Assembly: GCA_037179385.1 (NCBI GenBank)
Contig: CM074193.1
Span: 7,647,547 to 7,711,546 of the forward strand
DNA: 64,000 nt
DNA from: Holothuria scabra
Taxonomy: Eukaryota; Echinodermata; Holothuroidea; Aspidochirotida; Holothuriidae
Reading direction: 5' to 3'
Positions 23,522-35,800 of the stretch are shown here, piece by piece. The translations under genes were made by a program, and so were the position numbers. Below the pieces are notes generated by a model that saw nothing but the letters and a program-made list of their open reading frames with translations, ran no database searches and was not told the DNA's origin. How positions within the stretch are numbered: the stretch's first letter is position 1; the number at the start of each line of letters is the position of its first letter.

Positions 23522-24261
23522 TAATGAGTTAATTTCACCATTCTACCAGTATATCTTTTCATAAATATTCATGAAGTAAATGTATCCATAGGATGTATGC
23601 AATATTTGTTTTATGGGAATTTTCATGAAACATACTTGTGGGTTATGGATTTGCAAAGGAAGGAATATGATGGGTTCATCAAATGTGTTATGGTATGAGT
23701 GGGATATATTATACTCGTGCCACTCATTTTGCTGGTGATACGATTATCATTCATGATGCCACAACATGTTATGTCTTTAGAAAAACAGTGTAACTTTTAC
23801 CTCCTCATGACATGTTATTGACTCTTATGTTAGGATCAAAATATGTCCAGATATTTTAAACTCTTTAAACACTTAGTTATAGTATTGTTTCAGCGAAGGC
23901 GATCTCAGATGTATGTAGTACTAATTCACGTATGTGACAATATTTAAATTGGGAATACTTTCAAATAATTAGTTTGTCAAGTGGTGTCATCCAAGCAGTT
24001 GGTAGCCAGTCTCACAGTCACAGTTAACCCATGAAGCAGCTATTACTGGACAAATATTTTACCAAATTTCAGCATTGACACATATACGAACCCAAGTGTT
24101 GGTTACACTTGTAGAGTGTTGTCTTCTATCACGCCCTTCATGACGTATGCAAATATGACAGTACTTTCGGGTTTCCGTCGGAGACAAGTCATGATATCTA
24201 TAGCCCGGTGCTTCATCTTGTAACTTTATTGTGGTCACTACGGTTAGTAAGATGGATTTTT

Positions 24262-24375
24262 ACGGTTCCGTTAAGTCGGGCCGACCACGACCTTTTCTAG
24301 TTGTGGCTCACTGGCTTGTTTTCTCTACTACCATTGATTATGCTGAGCACCTAGCACAATGGCAGTAGGCCACCA
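24262..24375 (-). mobile_element. tRNA-derived SINE, copy 3 (body only)
   Basis: Matches the SINE body: GTTGTGGCTCACTGGCTTGT, GATTATGCTGAGCACCTAG, CACAATGGCAGTAGG. The tRNA-like head is missing. Confidence 0.75.
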
Positions 24376-24639
24376 CGGATGGAACTGATGTGATAACCAA
24401 AAAAATGGAGACAAGAAAAACTGTGGTTTAAGGTATTCAACAATTGCAATGAAGAAAATAAAAGTGAACATGTACATTTAATAAACATTTAATCAGAAGT
24501 TAGTAGAGAATTTTTAAATACAAACTGAAACTACATTTTGAAATGTACTTAAGTAAAATATCAATATCTTTATCTTTTTAGAAGATCAAAATAATAAAAT
24601 GATATGAATAAAAAATTGTGACGGTGAAAAACACGAGAC

Positions 24640-24860
24640 TCCTTTCTTTTGGATTTGGCGCCGTATCTATGTGTATGCCACTGATGTACATAAGGTAAAA
24701 TACAACTTTTTGCTTGGGCTGTATGACCTGACCAGGACGCGAACTCAAGACCTCCCGACTGCAAGTCATATACTCCAACCACTGCAGCACAGTGCACCCG
24801 GTCCCGTATTACTGGTGGGTCGCGTCAATCATGCAGTGCTGGCCTCTTGCAGTGGGTGAC
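24640..24860 (-). mobile_element. Second tRNA-like SINE or tRNA pseudogene
   Basis: On the minus strand CTGCAGTGGTTGGAGTATAT, GACTTGCAGTCGGGAGG and GAGTTCGCGTCCTGG read as a D arm, an anticodon arm with TTGCAG, and a B box. The acceptor arms do not pair well, so an active tRNA gene is unlikely. A tail of unrelated sequence follows. Only one copy was seen. Confidence 0.55.
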
Positions 24861-26040
24861 TGTGGGGGTTATTTCACTTTGGTACTGCCATTTTCCGTCA
24901 TAACAGTAATTACGCTGTCAAATTTCAATAATTTTCTTTTCATCGATCCAGTTCCTTAAGGTTTTTGTCGCTTCTTACACAAAGAAACTGAGCATTTACA
25001 TGAAGGAATGAAAAGTTATAGTCAAATGCCTAAAGACTTGGCAAGACTATTCAAGCTAACAGTAAGAGGAAAGATTAGATTTATGCCGCCGAAGTTATCT
25101 TACTTGGGGCGCCAATTTCCCCTAAAGTGAATGTCGGTAACTACTGTGCAACGTGGCTCTAAACTGAACATCATGTTTTCTATTTCATTAATTTAATTGA
25201 AAATATCCCATTTGTAATCGGCTTGCGCTAAAACGGATACAATACTTTAATATAATTTACATCACAAATCAATTAAATCAAGGTTATAAAAGTGAAAAAG
25301 AACAATAACAATTTCTCTTGTTATAAAATTATGTCTTAGCTTACACTTATTTTTGTAATTATAGAAAATATTTATCCTTTAGAAAAGAGTTTTGTTTTGT
25401 ACAAATACAAATAATTTAAGGATTGAAAATTTCATGACGGCACTTTTTTAATCTCATCAAATTGTAGTTCATTTGAAAACTTCATTCTTTAGTCATGATC
25501 CTTAAAAAAACATCCAAAAACACCTCATCCGTTCCCAGCACGCCATCCTACTCTTCAAGAAACCTATTCATTCCGAAGTCACTATCATATTCGTTCTTAA
25601 AAGACATGTACATGATTCGATCCCTGCGATTCATCTAAGCCACGGTCCTATGTCCATTCTTACTTAAATGATTCTTGATCCAATCATCTCTATTTATTTA
25701 AATGTATTCTTTACAGATTTGTATCATCTGCTAAATAGGGAAAGGTTTCTTTTGATAACGACTGCTATGTCCAGTCTATACTATGATACGTCATTCGACA
25801 AAATTACAATTTCAAGTTATTCACAGTTGCAGGTCATCTTTCGTCTTAATTAGAAATAGCCAAAAGACTGAAAGGTCGAAAAGGCAACACATTGCCCATC
25901 TTTGCTAGTTTGCTCAGGTAAACTCATTAAAGTAATTGATTTTGTTTAAAAAATAATATTATGATCGTCTTTCTCCCTCAGCTTATTGGTGGACAATACT
26001 ATCTCGGCGTATGAGACTCTAGTTGCTAAGACCAATGGAC

Positions 26041-26330
26041 AGTGGCGGCACTAGAATGTCAAGATTAGGGGGGAAGGCAAACCATGGGAACTATGATACA
26101 GTATTGGGAGCAGGGCGAAACCCACGAAAGCGGGGAGGTTTTAACGCAGCGCTGAATAAAAAATAAATCTCTGAAACGTATATTTTTATTTGTTTCGGTT
26201 AACCCAACTCCTAACTGACCAAAGTTGGAGGGGGGGGGGGCTGGCAAGTGGGGCAAGGCAAAATTTGGGGGGAGCAAATGCCCACTCTTGCACCCCTCCC
26301 CACCATAGCTCCTCCAATGCTCATGTACTG
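26041..26330. repeat. G-run dispersed repeat of the GTGGCGTAGCC type
   Basis: Starts AGTGGCGGCACTAG and contains long G runs (near 26071 and 26228-26239) and CCCCTCCCCACCATAGCTCC. Related starts occur at 50581 (AGTGACGAAGCCACGG), 51454 (GGCTACGCCACTGATGG) and 59225 (GGCTACGTCACTGATCC). This suggests a dispersed family with a GGGGGG tract; its boundaries are unclear. Confidence 0.5.
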
Positions 26331-26407
26331 CTTTCCTGATATCGTAGAGCATATAAAACAGGCGGGAACAACACACAATTTTTCAGTTATGTCGGCAAGT
26401 GCAATTA

Positions 26408-26413
26408 TTTATT
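26408..26413 (-). terminator. Candidate poly(A) signal of the aminopeptidase gene
   Basis: AATAAA on the minus strand, 400 nt past the stop. A second hexamer at 26790-26795 lies only 18 nt from the stop and is less likely to be used. The choice is inference. Confidence 0.4.
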
Positions 26414-26812
26414 TGTTTACTCATTGTTTTATTTTTATGCAGTTTTTCAGAAGCCTATAGCCTATAATTCTGTTCTTGGCATACTTCTTAATTTCTTGTG
26501 GGGCCTAGTTTTATATATTGTTCAAACTTGTGTGTTGTAATTAATGATTTGTTTTATACTGTTCAGAAAGCTTGTGTGGCCTTTAAATTTCCGATCAGAC
26601 TTTTATCATTGGTTGAATTAAATATATAGGCCGGCCATACCATACCATGGCGGAGTTTCATTTTGATCTACGTGAACTTGAATTAATTACCTTAATTTTA
26701 AACGTAAGACACCGTTTAATGAGCTGTCGTCTCTGGCTTCGACAGTCCTTAATTGATTGCATCATTCCACCGCATTACTATCCTCAAGGTTTATTTTCCA
26801 ACCTGTGTAGGT

Positions 26813-29800
26813 TCATTTCGTGTTACGTTCCAGCCATGTCTTGACCTGTCCGTAGTTATTATTCATCCATTGAATATTTGTCTCGGTCTTGTCAATAGCT
26901 TCAATCAAATCGCTCAAACCAGCAGCGCCTTCTAGTTCTTGTTGCTTACTTGCCACAAATGTTTTAAGCTGTTAAAATATCAACATTTTAGAAATTAATA
27001 AATAGAATATACTTTGAAAATATTTTGACAAACACTATCATCTCAACGCAGATTTGCCTCCCATTTTTATCCCTTTTTTAAAGGGCGTGATCAAGTGATA
27101 CCGTATTTTCCCACAAAACTGTTGTTCACTTTTGCCCCACCTCCTCCTCAATGGCGTGCACAGGGGGCCATTGCCCAATGCCTCCTCACGGGTGCCATAT
27201 TTTTAGATCGTAAAAATATGTACTTTAATGTCACAATTTTCACTTCAAAAGGTAGCATATTTGGCACCAGATTGTATGTTAGGACACCCCATTTCTCAAA
27301 AAGTTTCAAAGGGAAAGGATTTTCTCCACAAGTTTTCTTCTCAGTGATACCAATTTTTTAATTCCTAAAAATACGCAAATTTTGTCAAATTCCAAATTTT
27401 ACTTCAAAAGGTAGCACATGTGGCACCAGATTGAACGTGAGGACACCCACTTTTTCAAAACTTTTCAAAGGAGAGGGACTTTTTCAAAACTTTTCAAAGG
27501 AGAGGGTTCCACCCCAGACTCCTTCCACGGCCAGCATAGACTTACCAGAAGAGGACAGGGGAGCGGAGGGTGTTCAGGTGCGGTGAGCAATTGTTTGCCA
27601 TTTATTATCAAAACATGTTAGGAGTAAAATCGTTTATAGTCGAGAGTTCCGGTAGTCACATCGACAATTTTATCAATTTAGCCAAGAGTCACAATAGAGA
27701 AACATTAGCATATTTTCAATTAAGATATTTTCAATTAAGTTGCACAGTTTCCATGGAAGAGATTTAAGACAAATGTAATAGTACATTTTATGTGGTAACT
27801 TCTGATCACTTGGCAAGTTGCTGATTTTTATTATTGCAAACGAAAGCTAGAAATAAAGACTTAAAATTTTCTTTACAAGCATGTCGGCCATCTGAGGAGT
27901 CGCGACTTTCTAAAATTTTTCTCTAGGCTCCTCGCTAACCAATGGTGGCGCTCCGCTTAGATAGTCTTTTGGGCAAAATTGCATTCTTCTTGTCAAAATA
28001 TTTTTCAATAACTTTTCTGATCTTTTTGCAGTTTGCGAACTTGTTCATTTTATTGCAAACGACAAAGACGATAACCTGCTTTGATTCTACGTATAAGTCT
28101 GGGTAATGCTATTTCCGGCCATTTGAAGGGCCGATTTTTTAAAATTTTTATGCACGCTCCGCGACAACTGATGGTGGCGCTCTGCTAAGATAGTCTTTAT
28201 GACCGAATTCCGTTTTGTGGGCAAACAATCCAAAACTGAAATGCTCCCGGGCGCTTATGCCGACCACAAATGTCTTTTATTCCGACTTCTAAAAGTTCAC
28301 AAATTTAAAAACAAATTTTACTTTCGAAAGGTAACATGCATGGCACTGAATTGCATGTAAAGACACAAAATGTCCATTTTTATCCCATTTACCACCACAG
28401 ATAACTTTCAAAACTGGGCCTGTCAAAGTCGAAAATCTTGTACCATTTTGCATCTAGGCTCGTTGAAAAGGCAAAAAAAAAATCTAAGGAGACGGGCATT
28501 CCCTCTTCTTAGACCCTCCCCCTGTCCAGCGATCACTCAACTTACTGCATGCCCTCCTTCAGAGAAAACCTTCGTACGTCACTGCCCCTCGTCCTCCCCA
28601 TCACATCCATCTTCACCTGCCACTTTCAAGAAGTTTTAGGAGTTATTTTGGTTTTCAAGGGAAAAAAACTTTTTCACAGACCATATTCAATCAACTAAAC
28701 AGGTTTAGACAAGACAGGAAAGGAATAAATGCTGTACTTACCTCTTGTAACTGAAATTCGGTATTGAACCAATCAGTAACGTACGTAATAATCTGATTCA
28801 TCTGGAAAAGTCCATCTGCATACCTGCGCATAAGAATAAAAGAAAAGTTTTGAAAGGCCGCGCCAAATATAAACTGCTGTTAAAATCCCAAGGATGGAAA
28901 TTTTAAACGAACACAATTTTTAATTTCATTTTAGAAGTTAGTACTCTAAACAAAGAGAAAGAAAACATGACTCTTTTAAAAAAGATTAATCTTTATCGAA
29001 TCTTTATCGAATTAAAGCAATACAATTACATAGATGTTAATTTAAAGACATTGGCACGGATTACAAGTATACAGTATACATCACTATCAAATCGAAACGA
29101 AATATAAACATGATTATATGTGAAATATCAGGCTCGGGATATGTAGACCATGCTTAAAATAGAGAATAGCAGTATGCTTGCAAAATAAATTACTATTGGA
29201 CACTTACTTTTGATTACACGAGACAAAGCAGTGATGTAGTCTTATGAAGAAGGCAACAAAATTAAATTAAGTTCTAATTTCTTAGAGGAATACCAGACTT
29301 ATTCTTCTATATTTAGCGTTTTGTGGAAATTTGCGTTAAAATCCGACGTTCGGTCCTAAATATATTGTGAAGTTTTCATATTTTCAACAAAGATTAAACT
29401 TGGAGCAAGCTAACAAAATCAAATTTTGCGAAAGTAAATTCAAGCTCATTTCTCGGAGTCTCAAGACCAAAAATGTCTTGACGTTTCAGTTGTCAGTAAG
29501 GAGTCAACCCTGTAAAACGTATTAGTCAAGCGGTGTCTGAATTGACTAACCACGTCAGTCACTCATATTTGACTAACTTGTGATGGTATCTGACTAATTT
29601 CGTAGAAATGGACTGAAAAATATCAGTCGAAACGTAGTCTAGGGGGGTTAACATTTGTTAGAAATTAATTCAACCGGGTCCAATATAAGTCAGATATTAG
29701 TCAATATTTTTGACTAACGTGATTGGTCGGTTCGGGTACTGTTCTAACTAATTTGTGTTAACAGTGAATCGTAATTCATTGGAAAGTCACTTGAAACTTT

Positions 29801-32800
29801 TTCCTGTTTACATGTCTTAAATCAAAATTATTTTCTTTTTGATGTTAGCCTATACTGCTATGTATGCTTTTGATTTTACTTCGATCAACCAATTTGTTGC
29901 CTCATCCCCATTCATTCATGTCGTGAAAACTTGTAGGCTGAATGAGAGTGTCTCGTTGCAAAGTGAATTCTCTCTCAATAAAGAAGTCACGAATACTTCG
30001 TGTCATCGTGTCTTTTGGAGCACACGAATTCATTCAGTTGACAATGATATGTTTAGTTGGAATAAAATTAAGATGTCTTCTTAAGCAGGAATCGTATAAC
30101 TGACCTATCTCTCAAGGTGATCCAATTGTCACGGAAGAAATTCCATGTAAAAACTACACCGATGGGATTGGCGGTAACATACTTGAAAATTTCAACGGCG
30201 TCAGGCTTTCTTATCACACTGGTGTTGAGAGACATTTCTAAGACGCTGTGACCAAAAATAGAGTTAAACGAAAACAGAAAAAACACACTTATAATAAATA
30301 TTTTGAAACATAAAGTTCCTCAAAAACGGTGTCCGTTTGGAGAAAATTGCCCTGTGAAGCACACACATCTTTGCGGTATTCCACCTAGCCAATGTCATCA
30401 TTTGCTAACCCCAAGTCGTTTCAAAAAAGGACCAAACGGTAGATGCTAAATTGTGCATCGCATTTCAAACCAAGAGGTTGTCAAATATACCAATTATACT
30501 TTTTAACTTTGATAGTAATTTTCAGTTCACAAAAATTGCGAAGACATCCAAGCCCGTAACCAGGAAAATGAGGAAATTTCAATTTGCCATTGACTTAACA
30601 CATTATTAAACATTTTCTTCCCTTTGGAAAACTGCTTGCCCCCTCCCCCTTTGTCTGGAAGCCATTCGCCCCCTTCAGTGTTTTGTCGGACTACTATACG
30701 GTCCCAAAGGAGTGGTTTGTATAAGACTGTCCGCTTACATATAGACGAATCCGATTAGCGCTTGTGTTTGGTAACTGTAGGCAGCTGGCATTGGTGAGGT
30801 CTATCAGTCATAAATCGTCTTCATTTATTGTCTACATGAATATCAAACTCTTATATTCGGTGAAATTGAAGAAATCAAGATACAATTAAGTGTACAACCA
30901 TCCATGATACAGGTAAGCAAAGAAATTGAAAGATCAAAAGGTGATATACCCCAGTTATGGCCGACTGTAAACAGACCATCACTAGCTGTCCGGATTCGAC
31001 TAAAGAAAATAGATATTGACATCCAAGCGAAGCTTAAACACTTAAACATGTAAAATATAATTAAGTAGCGGATTACGGTGACGTCAGCATCCTTGCATGC
31101 ATCGGTCATGCTATGACAAGGAAAAGAAAACAAGATTTGGATTATACGTACACAATAAAATGCTTTACACACACTACTCATGACATTCTGTTTCAAGCCA
31201 CAAGCAAACATGCCAAAGGAAACGTGTACGCACTCCGTGATAGTAGTATTTTACGATACACAGATATATAATATAGTACAGAATATACATGGAGGTATTT
31301 TATACCAGAGGTAAACTAAGTTCCCATGAATTTCATAATTAGCTACATACAGTGTTTCTTTACATATACAGCCATTGCAAAACTCAGCCATTTTCTTTGA
31401 ACCCGTTTATAAATCTATTTGTAGCAACGTATTGGACCTATTGTACTTTAAAATGAAAATGTGGCTTCCATTCAAATGACGCGGATATCGCATCGAAAAT
31501 CATACCAGGGAGGGTTATGCTACACTCCCCCGATCACAAACGTCCCAGACTGGATGTTTCGTTAAAACGAGCTGAAGTCATCTGCTAACATAGTTCTGAT
31601 TGCTTGCACTATTTCAAAGGGATATCTGGGGGTGGCAACATCCCTTTCTTCTCGCAACTCTATGTTCTGGCAAATGTAATACTTTTGTCCTTTTAATCTA
31701 ACTCCAACAAACCCCTTCTTAGGAATGACTCTAGGATAGAATTGTCAGTATAGAGGTGTCAAAAACATGGATTTGACTGAAGTTTTGTTACATACTCAAT
31801 TTCCAGGTGAATGGACGAAACAAATTATGGTTACTGGGCCAGGCATATTTTCCCAAATTCAGTAACATAAAACACAGTGATTAAGGAGATCTCTGTGAAA
31901 AAGCGAGTTTTATATTAATCGCAATTTGAAAGTTTTTTTCTTCATTCCGTTGCAATTGATCTCAAGCTCACCGCTTTTTCCAAATTGTGTTTGTGTCCTG
32001 TATATTGATTGGCCTGTACATTACGTCTTACTATGATAGATTTAGTATACCTTTTCTAAAGCCCTCCCGACCCTCGGGCAAAGGACCGTTCGGCGAAACC
32101 AAAACTACTATGACAGATTTAGTTTTGGCTGCTCCAGGTAACTTTATTGCGAGGATACCTTGGGGGGGGGGGTTGGTAGTCTTGGTCAAGACCCTAATGA
32201 TACCAGTAAAAACAGCATTTGCTACTTTTTTGAGTACGTCCTCTATAACCTTCAGAAAATCTTTCAAAAAAAACAAGTTTAAAGCCCGCCCTTTATTTTG
32301 AATTTTGGGAGAAAATGTGTAATAACGTTTTGGCCAACTTGAAGACTGTAGGGGGAGAGGGATTGCAAAGAAATTTCCCATAGAGAGGAGACAGTATGGA
32401 GAATATGGAAGACTTTAGTAAAATGACTTTGAAACATTTCATTGGTTCAGTCACGAAGATACTTTGTACAAGCCAGAGCGACAAACCTGTTTAAAACCCA
32501 TGGCTGTGGAGACGAAGACAGCGCCACCAACCATTGGAAGGAATCCTCCATGGAGTTGCTTTCTCTAATACAGTTGAATGCGTGATCTGTAGCGGATGGA
32601 TCAGACAAAGCTGTCGACAGGATGGCATTTCTAATGTCTGGATGAAGGCTGTAAATATCAACGAAAATGATATATGGAAAGTCTTTTCAGTAACAATATG
32701 CAGTTGTAAGCATACATATAAGGCACTTCATTAACCCCTAGCTGTATATACCTAGGCATCACAGTGCATTCAATGCGATTGGGGACAAACCCTGTGACAA

Positions 32801-35800
32801 AAATTAACATTTAAATGAGTCTAATTGCCCCCGCCTGTATAGCATTATGAAAAGCCTAAGGCAGCGAACATACGACTGTCTTCTTCTACGTTCAAGGGAG
32901 AATGCAGTCCCCCATCTTGAAGCAGACTGTACTGTCCTATTTCAGGATTGGCTCTTGAGGGTTATGTCACAATATTTATCCTCCAATGTGAAAATAACTG
33001 CTTAATTTACCTTGGAAATGTGTAAAATAGGAAGTCCTTAAATCTTATGGAGATAATTGAAGACAATTAGCAAGAAAATAATGAGACTTAGTTGCTGGTT
33101 CAAAGTATGTCTTCTAAAGTGTCTGTAAGTTTACAGGTGCATGACCGTGACAAAGATTTAGCAAAGTACTTTTAAAACTTGGTATCTTTAACTAGAGTAT
33201 GTCACTGGTGTGATGTTACATTAAATTCATTGATTTCATCCAACCGTGACGCTTAATAAAATTAAATTCAACCAACCCGAACAAACTAATTTCATATCTC
33301 ATCAAATGTGTCATATTTGTGTAAACTATTTGCAGAAACCTATCCCACGGGCGTGAAACAAATTAGTATTAGTGACGCACGGAAGGTACTATTAAGAAGT
33401 GCCACACATATAAACTATTCACCCGTTCATTAGGTAATCTTGTAAGGAAATGTTGAGCTTCATTAATCATGGGTTGAAACAACTTTCATGTTATAGCAAT
33501 AAGCAAGAACCGGACTGTAAATGTCTTTAAAGTCTGGTGCAAGTTTGACTGATAAGAAATGTTTGTCGTTTACAGTATGTTCAACTAATCATAACAGATC
33601 CAGTGCAAGATGTATGTCCCAGTTGCTATTACTTAAAATACTATAAAATCTGTATATTGGCTGACTGGTATGTAGTATTTATACTTGTGAATTTGAAAAT
33701 TTACTAGGAGTCTGTTTCGTTTTAATTGAACATGCAATAACAGATAACTGAATATCATGAATACTTGGAAGGGCAATGGCGGGAAATTTGTGAGATTGAG
33801 CTGTTGTTTTGAAGTTAGGTCTGGGCGACTACTTTTTTTCTACTCATTGCTCATAATGAATCTACGGAATGTGGGAGGGATAAACAATAGCACCGACGTT
33901 ACCAATCGTCACTCCAATGTTAAGCCTATCTGAAGACGATTTAAGGCTGATGGTCCCACTAATGGCTGCCTGCAGTCACTGAACACAAGCGCTAATCAGA
34001 TTTGTTTATATTCCCAGATCCCATATGGTTCCTTACATGTATCAAGCAGAGGTCCAGGTGTGCTGAAAAGCTGTTTCTGTAGTTAGTAAGTTAGATGGAT
34101 TCTTACCGTCCAGTTTCTAACCAATTTGTTTAATTCTGGCTTGTTTTTCAAAGCACCAAGTACAACGGCAACAGGTTCCATTTTTTTTAGTCTTCGGTAT
34201 GACCCGGAGCTGCGTAAGTGGTCGGTCGGTCGCCTATCCAGGATTATACGTTACCCTAGCGCATTTCGCACTTAAGTAGGGTGCGATTGTTAGATATTTT
34301 TCCCAAGGAAAAGTGACTTTTCACCGAAAGGTCCCATAGATCTTGGAGACTACATGTGTGCATGCTGGAATTTTACGCTGCGCGCAAAGTGTGCTTCAGT
34401 GTCTACCTTTCAACATGACATGTGACGTCAGTGTATTTTATCTCAAAGAAATCGTAGGCTTAGGAGTGTGATCAGTAAGGGACACATCAACTGAAATACT
34501 ACTAATTAAAATAACCCTTGCACAACATACAGATCAGAATACACGCAATGCATTTTTAGAATGACGTTAGCGCGTCTCTAAATGATATGCTGGTCGTCAC
34601 TCATAATCGGTGCGCAGTTCTTGTGTTTACGATCTCCGTAAGCACGACAATATCTTAGTACTAACAATTGTTGTACAGTGGTATAGGTTTGAGAAACGTC
34701 TGACACATCCTCATAACAACACTGTGTTGGAGTGAAAACAAAGTGTATGTTTTGTGCATAATCTGCGCTTAGTGCACTGTATGATAGTAGTGTAGCGAGT
34801 AACGTGTCGTCATGGCGTCGGTCACTTCCGTTACTTCTCCGTGACAACAATGTGTTGGCGTGAAAAGAAAGATTATGTTATGTACCGATATCACAGCATT
34901 GCACGTCTTGCTGCAACGTAATGACGTCACAACCCGCGTTTGCCCTGTCATTTAACATCTAAGTGTAGCGTTATTTCGCGTTGCGATCGAAAATGTATAG
35001 GTCAATGGTATAGACGAATTCGATTAGCGCTTATTTTTAGTGACTGTAGGCCGCCATTAGTGGGGTCCATCAGCCTTCAATCATCTTCATTTATTGTCTA
35101 CGTGAATTTCAAATCCACATACTCAGTGAAGTTGAGAAAATCAAGATATACTTTAGTGTACAACCATCCATGGAACAGGTAAGGAAGGAAATTTAAAGAT
35201 TACAGGTGATGGACCCCAGTAATGGCCGACTATAGAGTCAGACCATCACAATCTGCCCGCATTCGTCTATAGGTACAATTGACGTCATTTCGTTGCAGAT
35301 CAGTGAGCTATAAAATATATAGCTCAGTGTTGCAGATGAGATCCGCGTCGTGAAACCTCCCTATTTTCCATTCAGGCGTCCATTGTACAACAATTGTTAC
35401 TAAAGTGCTGTAGTGCGCGCGTATTGTTAACACACGTACTGCGCATGGTCAGTTTCATCCCTGAGTACGGACCTTGTGCATATGATGTCACAGATCTAAA
35501 AGGAGGCCCTCCTTTGGGGGCAAAACAAACCAACCCTGACAAATGCAGACAGCTGATTTGTCAACCAGTTTAATACGCGCATAGTCTACCAAACGTGTAC
35601 AACGAATTCTTAAGCGCGTGGCCAAGTTCCATTGTTCTGCCCAAAGAATGACGTCAGTGTGTCATCAATGCACAAGGTCTACAGGTGCGTTCGATTCACT
35701 GGCTCGAGCCGGCTCAACTGGCTCGACCAGTTTCTTGAGTAGACGACATCTGACGTAAAATACGTCACACGGCTAAACTAGACTACCCCCGATGGCTGGT

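Larger units (their letters stand above)
16600..26400. other. Intergenic region between convergent SMCR8 and the aminopeptidase
   Basis: No exon with coherent splice borders was found on either strand. Besides the MITEs, SINEs and duplications listed separately, it holds a poly-C tract (18562-18580), a TA/TG stretch near 19625-19660 and unremarkable AT-rich sequence (16.6-17.5, 19.2-20.9, 21.7-22.2, 23.6-24.2 and 24.9-26.0 kb). Confidence 0.7.

Noticed and set aside
24640..24860. Functional tRNA gene with TTGCAG anticodon region
   Set aside because: The A and B boxes are tRNA-like, but no paired acceptor stem of proper length can be formed, so a SINE or pseudogene is more likely.
30843..31211. 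122-residue minus-strand open frame
   Set aside because: It overlaps the MITE at 30740-31004 and encodes no recognisable domain.
32031..32381. Overlapping 104- and 116-residue open frames on both strands
   Set aside because: Both run through a U2-SINE body fragment and a G run; no family resemblance.
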